Source of the DNA: Corallium rubrum
Lineage: Eukaryota; Cnidaria; Anthozoa; Scleralcyonacea; Coralliidae
Assembly (NCBI GenBank): GCA_964035015.1
Contig: OZ036004.1
Coordinates: 14,393,427 to 14,457,426, forward strand
DNA length: 64,000 nucleotides
Reading direction: 5' to 3'
Under the pieces are notes generated by a model. That model did no database searches. It worked only from the letters and a program-made list of their open reading frames with translations, and was not told the origin of the DNA. Below are positions 54,803 through 64,000 of the stretch, one piece after another; the stretch's first letter is position 1; each line of letters starts with the position of its first letter. A program made the position numbers and the translations under genes.

Positions 54803-55984
54803 TTGCTGGATATCATGGCTACCGAATCGCCACCTCCCGTGATTTACAACGACGATGGCACTAGTACATCTACGGTGAACTGGGGGACCGCGTTCCAGTC
54901 GCCCGAATTCGTTTCGGGACTTCAAAACGCCATCGCGCAAAGCCTTCGCGCCATAAATGTTCCAATCCACCCTACACCACCGGACCCACAAGAGAACAAC
55001 CCAAATCAACCGGGCACGTCAGGAGCAACAGAAGAGCCAGCTTCTCAACGCCAAGCGCAAGGTATGTTCTCTGCTCCTTCGTTTGTTCAAACCATTGGCG
55101 GGGCCGTTACTCCTCGTAACCCTTATAGCGCTGCTATTGCCCAAACTGAACCACATCGGGACGGTCACCAAGCGATCCCCAGTGATACGATCGGGGGTTT
55201 TAATAACGACGTTTCACGTGGCCAAAATATGCCTAGTGGCTTCGAGAAAGCCTTTATCTTGGGTCCTGGCCGCGCTCCAATTCCCGCAAAACTGGTAACG
55301 CAAATCGTGTCACATAAGTTTATCGAGTTATCAGAACTGATCCCTGAAAACTTAGAAGACCCTCAAGCCGAAACGACGACTTTCTCGATAGAGGGCTCTA
55401 CAATCGTGCCAAAAGTTATCACCCGAAAAAAACAAGAGGTGTCTGACATTCTGACATGGGTAGAATGCTTTAACAGCTACACAGCTGTTATATCCACCTT
55501 CTTTCCGAGCCGCGCACGTGATCTTCTTGCCTACATGGCTCTGATTATTCGCACCGCTAAACGTTTCGGAGGGAGGTCGTGGTTGAACTACGACCGCGCT
55601 TTTCGTCGCGAAGCAGCCGCGAGTAATGTGCAAGATTGGAGCAGTATGAAGCCCGACTTGTACAACTACCACACTGCGACGGTAAATCCACAGTCATCGG
55701 TTGTCCCTTCGCCCCCTCAAGGCAAGCAACGTGGCTTTCGTCCAGAAGCCAGGGGGATCCATCCTCGCACGAGCTCTGTATCTCCTGGAACCAAGGTTCG
55801 TGCGTCAGCCAAAGAGCGTGGTGTCGTTACCGTCACGCCTGCACAGTGCCCGGGTGCCAAGCTCCCCACCGACGAATCAACCACCAGTTCGGCTCAAACG
55901 ACAAGCGAAAACGCTCACCGGATCGCCAACTTCGTTCACGCCGAGTTTTCTCACAATAAATACTCCAACGACCGCGCCCCCTAG
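54803..55984 (+). CDS. DIRS retrotransposon gag-like protein
   Basis: 393 aa, disordered Pro/Gln-rich N-terminus, then the conserved DIRS gag core (EVSDILTWVECFNSYTAVIS ... RDLLAYMALIIRTAKRFGGR ... WLNYDRAFRREAAA). The usual Cys/His zinc knuckle (CISWNQGSC...CRYRHAC...CQAPHRR) is read in the +1 frame at about 55770-55900, so an indel near 55690 has shifted the C-terminus. ATG 54815 (second Met) is an alternative start. Confidence 0.8.
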   Translation: MLDIMATESPPPVIYNDDGTSTSTVNWGTAFQSPEFVSGLQNAIAQSLRAINVPIHPTPPDPQENNPNQPGTSGATEEPASQRQAQGMFSAPSFVQTIGGAVTPRNPYSAAIAQTEPHRDGHQAIPSDTIGGFNNDVSRGQNMPSGFEKAFILGPGRAPIPAKLVTQIVSHKFIELSELIPENLEDPQAETTTFSIEGSTIVPKVITRKKQEVSDILTWVECFNSYTAVISTFFPSRARDLLAYMALIIRTAKRFGGRSWLNYDRAFRREAAASNVQDWSSMKPDLYNYHTATVNPQSSVVPSPPQGKQRGFRPEARGIHPRTSSVSPGTKVRASAKERGVVTVTPAQCPGAKLPTDESTTSSAQTTSENAHRIANFVHAEFSHNKYSNDRAP

Positions 55985-56007
55985 AACAATTTTCTACAGT
56001 CTTTGAC

Positions 56008-57639
56008 ATGTCAACGTGTCCTTCCGTTATTCCCGCGAATATTTTATCCAATTTCCCGATCAACGTCGCGTGCTTGGCAACACAATTAATTTCTTATCCG
56101 GATCGCTCAAAAGTCGATTATCTAATAACCGGCCTTCGTGAAGGTTTCCATATTGGTTTTCACGCAGACAACGTTAAATTGAGATCAGCGACTGTCAATT
56201 GTCCTTCGGCCAATGAACACCCTGAAGTCATTGACAAATATCTTTCTGACGAAATTAACGCCGGACGTATTTTTGGCCCGACTTTAACACCGCCATTTCC
56301 CAATCTTCAACTTAGCCGCTTTGGGGTCATTCCCAAGAAAAATAAGCCAAACTCGTGGCGATTGATTTTAGACTTATCGTTTCCTTTTGATCACGGTGTT
56401 AATGATGGTATTTTTAAAGAGGAATTCCCGGTGTCGTACAGCAAAGTTAACGACGCCATTCGCTTAATTGTCAAAATGGGGAAAGGAGCACTTATGGCAA
56501 AAACCGACATCAAAAGCGCTTATCGGATCATTCCAATACACCCAGCAGACCGCTACCTGCTGGGCATGAAATGGCGCGACCAATATTACATCGATCTCGC
56601 TCTTCCTTTCGGGCTACGCTCGGCGCCCTGTATTTTCAACACTCTCGCAGACCTCTTTGTATGGGCGCTCCAGAACAACTACCACGTTGAAGATTTACTT
56701 CACTATTTAGACGATTTCTTTACTCTCGGGCCTGCGGGTTCGGACGTGTGCGCCGAATCTCTGAAATCTATACAAAGGGCTTCGACCGATTTGGGCATCC
56801 CGTTGGCTCCCGAAAAGTGCGAAGGGCCCTCGACCTGCATAGTGTTCTTAGGTATAGAGCTCGACTCAATACAAATGACTGCTCGCTTACCTCAAGACAA
56901 GCTCGACAACCTAACGCTCATTATTCGCGAGTGGGCGACGAAAAAATGGTGTACACGCAAAACACTGGAATCTTTCGTGGGTAGCCTCAATCACGCATGC
57001 TCAGTCGTCGCCCATGGCCGCACTTTCCTGCGCCGCTTGCTCAATCTGCTCCGAGATTCGAAACGCCACCAGAAATTTCTTCGCCTCAATAAGGAGTGCC
57101 GTCTCGATCTACAATGGTGGAACGAGTTTCTTCCATCGTGGAACGGCATATCCTTTTTCGATCTCCCCGACTGGGCACCAGTCCCCGACTTCGAACTCTC
57201 AACCGACGCCTCGGGCAGTATGGGTTTTGGTGCTTATCAGCAGGGCGAATGGTTCAGCGCCGCGTGGTTGTCATCTCAACCTCTGGGAATGGCCTATAAA
57301 GAACTGTACCCCATTCTTATCGCTTGCCATATCTGGGGGCCTAAGTGGTCGCGCAAGCGCGTTCTCTTTCACTGCGATAATGAAAGCGTCGTGCACATCA
57401 TCAAATCCGGCACTTCCAAAGACGACAATATAATGTACCTGGTTCGCGCGCTTTTTCTCATTACTGCTAAACTTAACTTTCACGTAACCGCTGCTCATCT
57501 TCCCGGCAAAACCAACTCAATCGCTGATGCTCTCTCTCGCTTCAAATTCCAGGAATTCTTTCGTCTAGTACCTCACGCTCAGCCGACACCAGTCGAAATC
57601 TCCAAGGAACTGCAAGCCCATCTGACTTGCAATCTCTAG
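56008..57639 (+). CDS. DIRS reverse transcriptase and RNase H
   Basis: 543 aa, intact. RT: VIPKKNKPNSWRLILDLSFP, AKTDIKSAYRIIPI (motif A), LPFGLRSAPCIFN, and catalytic YLDDFF (residues about 232-237). RNase H: ELSTDASGSMGFGAY, KELYPILIACH, FHCDNESVV and HLPGKTNSIADALSR. DIRS elements lack an integrase and use a tyrosine recombinase, encoded by the overlapping frame that starts at 57627. No methyltransferase domain is evident. Confidence 0.92.
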   Translation: MSTCPSVIPANILSNFPINVACLATQLISYPDRSKVDYLITGLREGFHIGFHADNVKLRSATVNCPSANEHPEVIDKYLSDEINAGRIFGPTLTPPFPNLQLSRFGVIPKKNKPNSWRLILDLSFPFDHGVNDGIFKEEFPVSYSKVNDAIRLIVKMGKGALMAKTDIKSAYRIIPIHPADRYLLGMKWRDQYYIDLALPFGLRSAPCIFNTLADLFVWALQNNYHVEDLLHYLDDFFTLGPAGSDVCAESLKSIQRASTDLGIPLAPEKCEGPSTCIVFLGIELDSIQMTARLPQDKLDNLTLIIREWATKKWCTRKTLESFVGSLNHACSVVAHGRTFLRRLLNLLRDSKRHQKFLRLNKECRLDLQWWNEFLPSWNGISFFDLPDWAPVPDFELSTDASGSMGFGAYQQGEWFSAAWLSSQPLGMAYKELYPILIACHIWGPKWSRKRVLFHCDNESVVHIIKSGTSKDDNIMYLVRALFLITAKLNFHVTAAHLPGKTNSIADALSRFKFQEFFRLVPHAQPTPVEISKELQAHLTCNL

Positions 57640-58461
57640 ACGAGCAAACAGCCGCCCTACTTTTTCAAGGCCTAGCTAAGTCGACGCGCCGAACATACAG
57701 CGCATCTCAACGACGCTTCCTGGAGTTTTGCTACTGGGGTCAGCGAATCAACTCTAACGGCTCACCACTTCCTGCCAATGAGCGGACACTGATGATGTTC
57801 GTTGCCCATTTAGCTCGAACCCTTAAAGCCAGCACAATTAAGGTTTACTTAGCAGGTGTACGCTCACTCCATATAGAACACGGCTTTGACAATCCCCTCA
57901 AAAACTGTCTCATGTTGGAAAGAGTTATTCGCGGCGTAAAACGGAAACAAGGTACTGGCACTCGTCCGCGCCTTCCTATCACCGCAGCTATACTTCGCCG
58001 CCTCCAACCGCTGCTTAACCCTCTCAATTATAGCGATTCGCTGTTCTGGGCAGCGTGCTGCACCGGCTTCTTTGTTTTTTTGCGCTGCGGAGAATTTACA
58101 ACAACGTCGTCCTCATACGACCCCAACACACATTTATCCTTGGCAGACGTCACAGTCGACAGCACGCTCAACCCCACAGCGTGGTAGCAAACCCGGTCCA
58201 TTATTTATGCACAAAACCGGCCTTCCTTTAACACGAGACATCCTGGTGGCGTGGCTAAAGTCTGCTCTGGCTCGTCTTGGGATCGAAGTTAATTACTCTG
58301 GGCACAGCTTTCGTATCGGAGCTGCCACCACGGCGGCAACAGTGGGAATCCCTGATCACTTAATCAAAACAATGGGACGATGGCTCAGCGACGCTTATCA
58401 ACTGTACATTCGTACGCCACCAATTATTCTTGAGGGCGTAGCGGCTCGCCTGCTCAGCTAA
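57627..58461 (+). pseudogene. DIRS tyrosine recombinase, internally deleted
   Basis: First frame (57627-58187): SAM-like N-terminal domain (STRRTYSASQRRFLEFC ... LMMFVAHLA) and the first catalytic Arg in FFVFLRCGEF. After STLNP a segment is missing and the frame changes. The second frame (to 58461) has GPLFMHKTGLPLT, GHSFRIGAATTAA (H-x-x-R), MGRW and YQLYIRTP (Tyr). The lost part should have held the catalytic Lys strand. The 13-base overlap with the pol frame is typical of DIRS. Confidence 0.87.
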
Positions 58462-58603
58462 ATCTTTATTTCAGTTCGTGTTTATAACATAACATTACTT
58501 GGGTTGCGGTCAATTTAGACTTAACTAATCCACACAAAAAAAAAAGAACAACAAAAAAAACAAAAACAAAACAAAACACAAAACCGTCTGATCTTCGTTT
58601 TTA

Positions 58604-59320
58604 TTGTCTCATCATTCCAATACTACATACGATGTGCTATGCAATACCGCTGTTAGTTCGTTGGATGTGCTATATCTAACATTGCTGCTATCTAATTGCA
58701 TGTGCTATCCAATACCACTGCTAGTTTGTTGGATGTGCTATCTAGCATTGCTGCTATTTGCATGTGCTATCCAATACCACTGCTAGTTTGTTGGATGTGC
58801 TATCTAACATTGCTGCTATCTATTTGCATGTGCTATCCAATACATTGCTGCTATCTACTTGCATGTGCTGTCCAATACCACTGCTAGTTTGTTGGATGTG
58901 CTATCTAGCATTGCTGTTATCTATTTGGATGTGCTATCCAATACCACTGCTAGTTTGTTGGATGTGCTATCTAACATTGCTGCTATCTATTTGGATGTGC
59001 TATCCAATACCACTGCTAGTTTGTTGGATGTGCTATCTAACATTGCTGCTGTCTATTTGGATGTGCTATCCAAAACCACTGCTAGTTTGTTGGATGTGCT
59101 ATCTAACATTGCTGCTATCTATTTGGATGTGCTATCCAATACCACTGCTAGTTTGTTGGATGTGCTATCTAACATTGCTGCTATCTATTTGGATGTGCTA
59201 TCCAATACCACTGCTAGTTTGTTGGATGTGCTATCTAACATTGCTGCTATCTATTTGGATGTGCTATCCAATACCCCTGTTAGTTTGTTGGATGTGCTAT
59301 CTAACATTGCTATCTAACAC
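58604..59320. repeat. 66-bp minisatellite, about 10 copies
   Basis: Unit of 66 bases made of two half-units: TTGGATGTGCTATCTAACAT-TGCTGCTATCTA and TTGGATGTGCTATCCAATAC-CACTGCTAGTTTG. Because 66 is a multiple of three, frames stay open and give 22-residue peptide repeats; these are not proteins. Confidence 0.95.
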
Positions 59321-59324
59321 AGCT

Positions 59325-59530
59325 TTAAAATGGTTCGAACATACCTTCACACTTAGCGTAAATTTGAAATCGCGATGGTTAAGCAGTCTCTCCCATTTAT
59401 CAACATCTTTCTAGATTTTTGGAGTAGAATGGCGAAGAATTCCAACATGAGGAAGAACAACTTGCTTAATTTCTGGATATCTCCGATCGTTTGAACAACC
59501 ATAAACTGCACAATGATCACCACGAGCCAT
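59325..59530 (-). pseudogene. THAP domain, first exon of the transposase gene
   Basis: ATG at 59530: HCAVYGCSNDRRYP gives the C-x4-C pair, then W in KWERLLNHRDF and the C-x2-H in VCSNHF, as in the C2CH THAP zinc finger. One in-frame TAG after HSTPKI near 59414. The frame then enters the minisatellite. The THAP domain binds the transposon ends; it belongs with the DDE domain at 53440-54606. Confidence 0.8.
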
Positions 59531-59709
59531 TTCTATATACTTCGAAACTGTTTGTTTATAAATATCGATGAGATTTGACTACAAAATGCTTCTCAACGAT
59601 GAATCTTATGAATTATTTATATTCGTCTTCGAGTTTCAGAGTTTGTTTGCCCCCTAGCGATCCCATAAAGCATTGCGAAACCGCGCGGGGTCTGGCAACC
59701 GGCAACTTA

Positions 59710-60567
59710 CCCATTGTTCTCCGCAGAATTTCTGGGCTTCCATCAACAAATTCACCGGATTGAAATAACTTGTCTTCCTCGGCGTCATCGAGAGCTCTAG
59801 TGGCTTGTTACCTTTCCCTTTGTTTACTAATAACTTTGGCCGAGCTGCGAAAACCTTTCTTGACTTGTTAAATTCTTTATCTTTGAGGATGTTAAAATGG
59901 GTATTTTTTCCCGTCTAAGTGCCTTTGTATGCTTCTCTGGTAGCTACCCAAAGTACTTTGGTTCGTATTCGCTTCCGTCTTGTTTCTTGACGTTCATGAA
60001 AAACTTGCACAGGAAATGATCGAGAGCCGGGGAAGGTTACTCGCTAAGAACTTTTGAAAAATGTTTAAGTCTGACCTCGTTTTCCTTATAGTGTTTTGTG
60101 CCTTTTGACTTGTTAAAAGCGCCTCTATTTCTTCTTGACTGTTTTGTTTTGTTTTGCTTTGCGTTGCGTTGCGTTGTTTTGCTTTGCGTTGCGTTGCGTT
60201 GCGTTGCGTTGCGTTGCGTTGCGTTGCGTTGCGTTGCGTTGCGTTGCGTTGCGTTGCGTTGCGTTGCGTTGCGTTGCGTTGCGTTGCGTTGCGTTGCGTT
60301 GCGTTGCGTTGCGTTGCGTTGCGTTGCGTTGCGTTGCGTTGCGTTGCGTTGCGTTGCGTTGCGTTGCGTTGCGTTGCTTTGCTTTGCTTTGTTTTGTTTT
60401 GTTTTGTTTTGTTTTGTTTTGTTTTGTTTTGTTTTGTTTTGTTTTGTTTTGTTTTGTTTTGCTTTGTTTTGTTTTGTTTCTGGCTCTTCGTAGTGAAAAG
60501 TTGCATTTTTATCTGTTTCGTCGTCGGGATAATTAAATTCGCTTGGAGAATGCTCTTCCTCGTCCAT
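59710..60567 (-). pseudogene. Crypton-type (DUF3504) gene, 5' part with pentanucleotide expansion
   Basis: ATG at 60567 gives an acidic N-terminus (MDEEEHSPSEFNYPDDETDK), then a long repeat-coded stretch. The core follows (KAQNTIRKTRSDLNIFQKFL; NVKKQDGSEYEP near 60000; KDKEFNKSRKV near 59870). The gene stops at the transposon boundary (59709) and goes on at 51312. If one TA is counted, the reading frame is continuous across the insertion. Frames also shift within and after the repeat. Confidence 0.72.
60138..60478. repeat. Pentanucleotide arrays (GCGTT)n and (TTTTG)n inside a coding region
   Basis: About 40 GCGTT units (to 60375) followed by about 18 TTTTG units. On the minus strand they encode NATQR- and NKTKQ-type pentapeptide repeats within the DUF3504 gene. 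All three frames stay open because neither unit contains a stop in any phase. Confidence 0.95.
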
Positions 60568-60599
60568 TTCTTCGTTTGTAGTCAGTAAATAAAGTGTTA

Positions 60600-62420
60600 C
60601 AGTACATATATTTTCTTTTTTTGTAAAAATAATATTAATATGCAATTTTTCGATATAATTTTTTTTGAAATTTCCGCCAGGAAAAACAACATCCGGGATA
60701 CCGGTCCAGAAATGGAAAAATATACGGACCATGGTCCGGATACGCATTTTTACGACCGTGCGTTAACCAATCAGAATTCAAAATAAAGCCATATAATAAA
60801 TATATATATATATATTCATATGTAATGATCAACGGAGACCATGTTGGGGATCCGTGGGGTGTGGTGGTTAAAAGGGTACACGTGTTTCAGTGTAGTTTCT
60901 TTTAAAAACATCATTTTCGTTCGAGTTTGAGTACAAAAGTTCGGAGAAGAAAAATGTTTATGGGCTAGAAATGTTGAGACGTATTCAAGGAAAAGACAAG
61001 ACAAAGAAACAAGCGAACGAACGAAGGGAACAGGCCGAACAGCACTAGGCCAGAGCAAGATACAAGGAGAACTACAGTATAAGCGACTCGAGGAAAACAA
61101 AACACAGCGTCTAAAATTACATCAGAGTTTATAGTCGAAGAAACAAAAAGAGCGACTCGCAATATCAAGGCTAAACATGGGGGTCTAGAACTACATCAGC
61201 GGAGAGGAATTGCGAAGAGAATGGCTAGAAATTATGCCAGAAAACACCGCAAAAAGAATAGCAGAAGAGAAAGAGAAAGAGAGACAGCGAAGAGAATTGA
61301 ATTTGTGACTATAACACATGTGAGGCCAAAAATTAGGCGAAGGTACAGATATATTTTTTAAAACATTTATTTATTAATAACAAAAGAAAACGTATTTAAA
61401 CAATATATCTCTGTGTAGGAATTGTTGTTGGCATACATGTACTGCATGTACAATCATGTACTTGACATTTTCATACATTCACTGTACTGCACATTGTTAT
61501 GTATAGTCTTTATATTTCTAGATGTATGCATTATGATTTATTATAAATTCATCAATTGGAGTAATGCCTAGCTATTCCTCCCTGGAACAATGCCAGGCAT
61601 TTGCAAACTTTTTATGCCTGGGAGTGGGACATTTATCTACTGTACTGTTCGAGGTTGCTATAGTCACATACTTGCTGTGGCATATTAATAAGCCAATTAA
61701 ACAGCAAATTATACAACTGGGTTGTCAAAATATTGTATTTTGTGCAAAAAGACAATATAATTTGCACTGGTATGCTACATTGGGAGGTAGGGACTCCCAT
61801 ATAGGCTATACAGGGATGTGCCACTTAAAATCCACCTTTACAGGGAATGGTTTTCATTTTTAGTTTGGAACAGCGTACCGTGTAATAATTATCACAATTT
61901 TGATCTGATGCAAGGTCTGTTCTTATATGCTGGCAGTCATTTACTCCTTTCTTTCAGTTTGGAACAGGGTACCATTTTTAGCCACTTTGTGTGAAGCCAA
62001 TTCCTTTGTCTGGAGTAACCAACATAATTTAAGGGTTCAGTGGCACGCCCCTATCCTGCGTTTGAAGGAGTAGCCCTTCCCCGGGATTGAAGGTAGAGTG
62101 CATCAATAATAATAAACAATGAACACGAGGGGTTTGCATTAATGTATTTCTAGTTTATTAACATTTTACGAACGTTTTTCTTTTATTTCAGACTTCTGAA
62201 GACGCCGTTTTTGTTTAGCAAGGGCGGACATGCATCAACAGTGTTTTCACTTTTTATCTATTTCTTACTCACTCATCCTTTTTACACGCCCTCCATTTTT
62301 GCTCATCGACGGTGTGAATACCAAATGTCTTTTGCATATATCGTTATTGATTTGTTATTGTTATTTTGATCTAATTGGCTAATGATTATCTTTCTTATAT
62401 AAGCTTGTTGTTTTGTTTAC
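60600..62420. other. Gene-poor stretch
   Basis: No supported gene. Short open frames at 60960-61320 and 61564-61863 show no family. AGTTTGGAACAGCGTACC / AGTTTGGAACAGGGTACC occurs twice (61862 and 61956). A short TA tract lies at 60800. Confidence 0.5.
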
Positions 62421-62424
62421 ACTC

Positions 62425-62500
62425 TGTAGGTTTCTCTTCGACGAAGGGCCCTCACTCGAAACGTTAGAAATCCTACGTTCAAAAATTTCGGCAGTACTCA
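62425..62500 (+). repeat. GACGAAGGGCCCTCACTCGAAACG motif, hammerhead-like
   Basis: The core GACGAAGG...CTCGAAACG with flanking GTTAGAAATCCTACG (a short stem III) resembles the CUGANGA/GAAA core of hammerhead ribozymes in Penelope-like elements, but the first two core bases differ. Possibly a terminal fragment of such an element. Confidence 0.3.
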
Positions 62501-62564
62501 AACCTTACTACATTTCGATTTGTATTTCAACACTGCCTACGCAACACTGCTGTTACTCGATCAA

Positions 62565-63368
62565 TGGTAATCGCAACCTCGTACCCAGGCTTTTCGCTCC
62601 CGCCCTCGTGAACTCGTCCGGGGAAAACCTTGGCATGGGCTTGTCACGTGCCTCCCAGAATCAGGGAGGTTTTAAAATACCGTTAATAGGGAGGGGATGG
62701 TAAGTACGTATTGTCTTGTGGTATAGTTTCGGTTTATTAAATTGCCGCGACACGAGATCACATATCATTTCGTATCATTTAACCTGGCTTGATGTCGAAA
62801 CAGTTTAATACACCGCAAACGTTCTACAGTGAGGGGAATTCCACGTTCGTTCTGCCGCTTGTGTCTCAAGTTTTGCGATGTAACTCACTGCAAAAATATC
62901 GCTTAGGTCGCCAGTTACTGACTCTTCTCGATTAATAACCTTAAGAACGGCAGCTGTTACTTCGTTACACTAATTTATTTTCTTGAGCTGATCATCAATG
63001 AGTGAATTCAGCGGTGAAACGACGAGCACAACAGCAGAAAGAATGATTGACGAGCCTCGACATGATTGCCTCTGCACTCTGCAGGTATTAATTTCTCAGT
63101 GAGCAGGGAATGAAGCAATTGGTAAATCAGCGATTTCCCATATCCTGTAGGCAATACAGCGACTGTATCTCTTCAATTAAAAAGAGCCTCTAAGCAGGTG
63201 ACTTGCTTTGGCTTTAAATTAACATTTGTATAAATACTCTTTTTGATAGCGGAATCCAGACATGATAAAAACAAAATACGAACGTGTAAACGACCCCCCC
63301 CCCCCTCCTTAGTATATCCAGATTCTGGGAGGCACGTGAAAAGCCTGGGTACGAGGTTGTGGTAATCG
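62565..63368. mobile_element. 786-bp element with 9-bp target duplication and RecQ cargo
   Basis: TGGTAATCG is duplicated at 62565-62573 and 63360-63368. Ends are CAACCTCGTACCCAGGCTTT and its complement, followed on both sides by ACGTGCCTCCCAGAAT or its complement. A 9-bp duplication is usual for Mutator-type transposons. Inside is a minus-strand RecQ helicase fragment. Confidence 0.78.
62940..63175 (-). pseudogene. RecQ-type helicase fragment (motifs I and Ia)
   Basis: The minus strand reads DTVAVLPTGYGKSLIYQLL (motif I, Walker A of RecQ helicases) at about 63172-63116. After a frameshift near 63045 it reads VLVVSPLNSLIDDQLK (motif Ia) around 63020-62970. Stops follow. Only the first two motifs are present, so this is captured or leftover helicase sequence within a short transposon. 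Confidence 0.72.
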
Positions 63369-64000
63369 TTGAAAGAACCTGAGGCTGATTATCTTTACTT
63401 ACAGCCAGAGACTGAATTGCAAGGAACACAGACCAACTAACATTAGAGATAATGCCTCCGTTAAAAAAATAAACTATGATTAAAATTGTCCCACAACTCA
63501 TCCACAAATTTGTTTTTTTAATTACAAGATCACGCTTGCCCCCCGAATTGTTCCACCTCAGCTATTGCTAAGGTATACACGTCGAGTTCCTCCAATAAAG
63601 CAAACATTAAAAATTTATCAAAATGTTTCCTTACCGTTTAAGAACTTGCGATTGAAAAATGGTCTTTCTTTCTCTAAAGGTAGGTTAGAATTTTTAATAA
63701 CCATCACAATTGTGGAAGTGGTTTAATAGAATAACCTGCAGGGAGGTAATACCACAACTACAAAAAGCCTTGTCAAAACATTCCCACAGAACTGTTTTTC
63801 TTTATGGAAGAAAAAATAAGGTTGAAATGTATGGTTAAAATTTGAGAAAAAAATGTCCAACAATATAAACTTTCGGCCTCAAAAAGTTGTGAAGAGTACT
63901 ACTTAGTTTCCATGAAACAAAAATCAAGTCTGTCTTATTTAAAAGTTAACACTTAAAATGACAGAGTAACGTCTTTAACAGTTTTTCCTTTCCTTGCTTA
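63369..64000. other. No gene seen
   Basis: AT-rich sequence without coding signal or repeat that I could support. Confidence 0.5.

Larger units (their letters stand above)
51313..59707 (-). mobile_element. THAP/DDE transposon (ISL2EU-like), 8.4 kb
   Basis: Inverted ends of about 140 bases: AGTTGCCGGTTGCCAG... from 51313 and its complement ending at 59707, with the shared blocks ATGCTTTATGGGATCGCTAG and GGGGGCAAACAAACTC. TA is present on both sides (51311-51312 and 59708-59709). It contains an OTU-like gene at the left end and a THAP plus DDE_Tnp_4 transposase on the minus strand, as in ISL2EU elements. A DIRS retrotransposon and a minisatellite lie inside the transposase gene. Confidence 0.8.

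Noticed and set aside
58604-59320. CRISPR-like array
   Set aside because: Unit repeats are contiguous without unique spacers, and the DNA is eukaryotic.
58604-59414. Proteins with 22-residue Cys/Trp/Leu repeats
   Set aside because: The 66-bp minisatellite is divisible by three, so frames stay open; no start context or family.
60098-60588. Cys/Val/Ala/Leu/Arg repeat proteins on the plus strand
   Set aside because: Opposite-strand shadows of the pentanucleotide repeats inside the DUF3504 gene.

Overview
The window is animal (metazoan) nuclear DNA, most likely from a cnidarian such as an anthozoan; I infer this from the mix of transposon families and cannot name the species. It is AT-rich, intron-bearing and crowded with mobile elements. 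The only clear host gene is ATR, the PI3K-related DNA-damage checkpoint kinase, on the minus strand. Six of its exons are readable, in gene order 41717-41773, 19091-19244, 16263-16328, 13250-13335, 11738-11828 and 10719-10826. All splice phases agree and they encode the end of the kinase domain, including GLGDRHGEN and DFN. The last (FATC) exon and all exons upstream of 41773 were not found.

Region 1-10.7 kb holds a broken REL-type LINE (1-2236), a second REL-type LINE lying between two TAA microsatellites (2323-5992), a relic of a Maverick/Polinton with part of its DNA polymerase B (6095-6830) and its right end (9180-9525), CR1-like LINE pieces (8350-9080), a poly-Q ORF and two nested inverted-repeat elements (9543-10380). 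Region 10.7-19.3 kb is ATR exons with introns full of satellites and MITEs.

Region 19.3-39.3 kb is a three-level nest inside one ATR intron. A Penelope-like element is split by a PIF/Harbinger transposon (19627-38678, 3-bp duplication AAT). The intron of that transposon's transposase gene is split by a 14.7-kb Maverick/Polinton (22398-37097, 6-bp duplication AATGGC). The Maverick carries a virion module (penton-like, pX-like core, major capsid protein, adenain-like protease, packaging ATPase). It also has a truncated chromodomain integrase, GRF zinc-finger and C2H2 zinc-finger genes, a Bcl-2-like ORF, and an ORF resembling a DEDDh exonuclease with a poly-Glu tail. DNA polymerase B is missing. 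Where its C-terminus seems to remain there is a near-perfect inverted duplication (29745-30216 and 30530-30985).

Region 41.7-49.1 kb contains nested hAT-like MITEs in TA repeats. It also holds a pair of inverted arms with fragments of another Maverick-like element (zinc-finger/ATPase and a small virion-type gene), which enclose a hexanucleotide satellite and a CR1-like LINE.

Region 50.9-60.6 kb is a second nest. A Crypton-type (DUF3504) gene on the minus strand is split at a TA site by an 8.4-kb THAP/DDE transposon (51313-59707). That transposon carries a broken OTU protease gene, a 5S-derived SINE, a 66-bp minisatellite and a DIRS retrotransposon. Region 60.6-64 kb is gene-poor apart from a 786-bp element with a 9-bp target duplication that carries a RecQ helicase fragment (62574-63359).

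Almost all transposon genes are broken by frameshifts, nonsense codons or nesting. Those still open are the Maverick capsid, core, protease, GRF-like, Bcl-2-like and zinc-finger genes, the Harbinger Myb-like gene and the DIRS pol.
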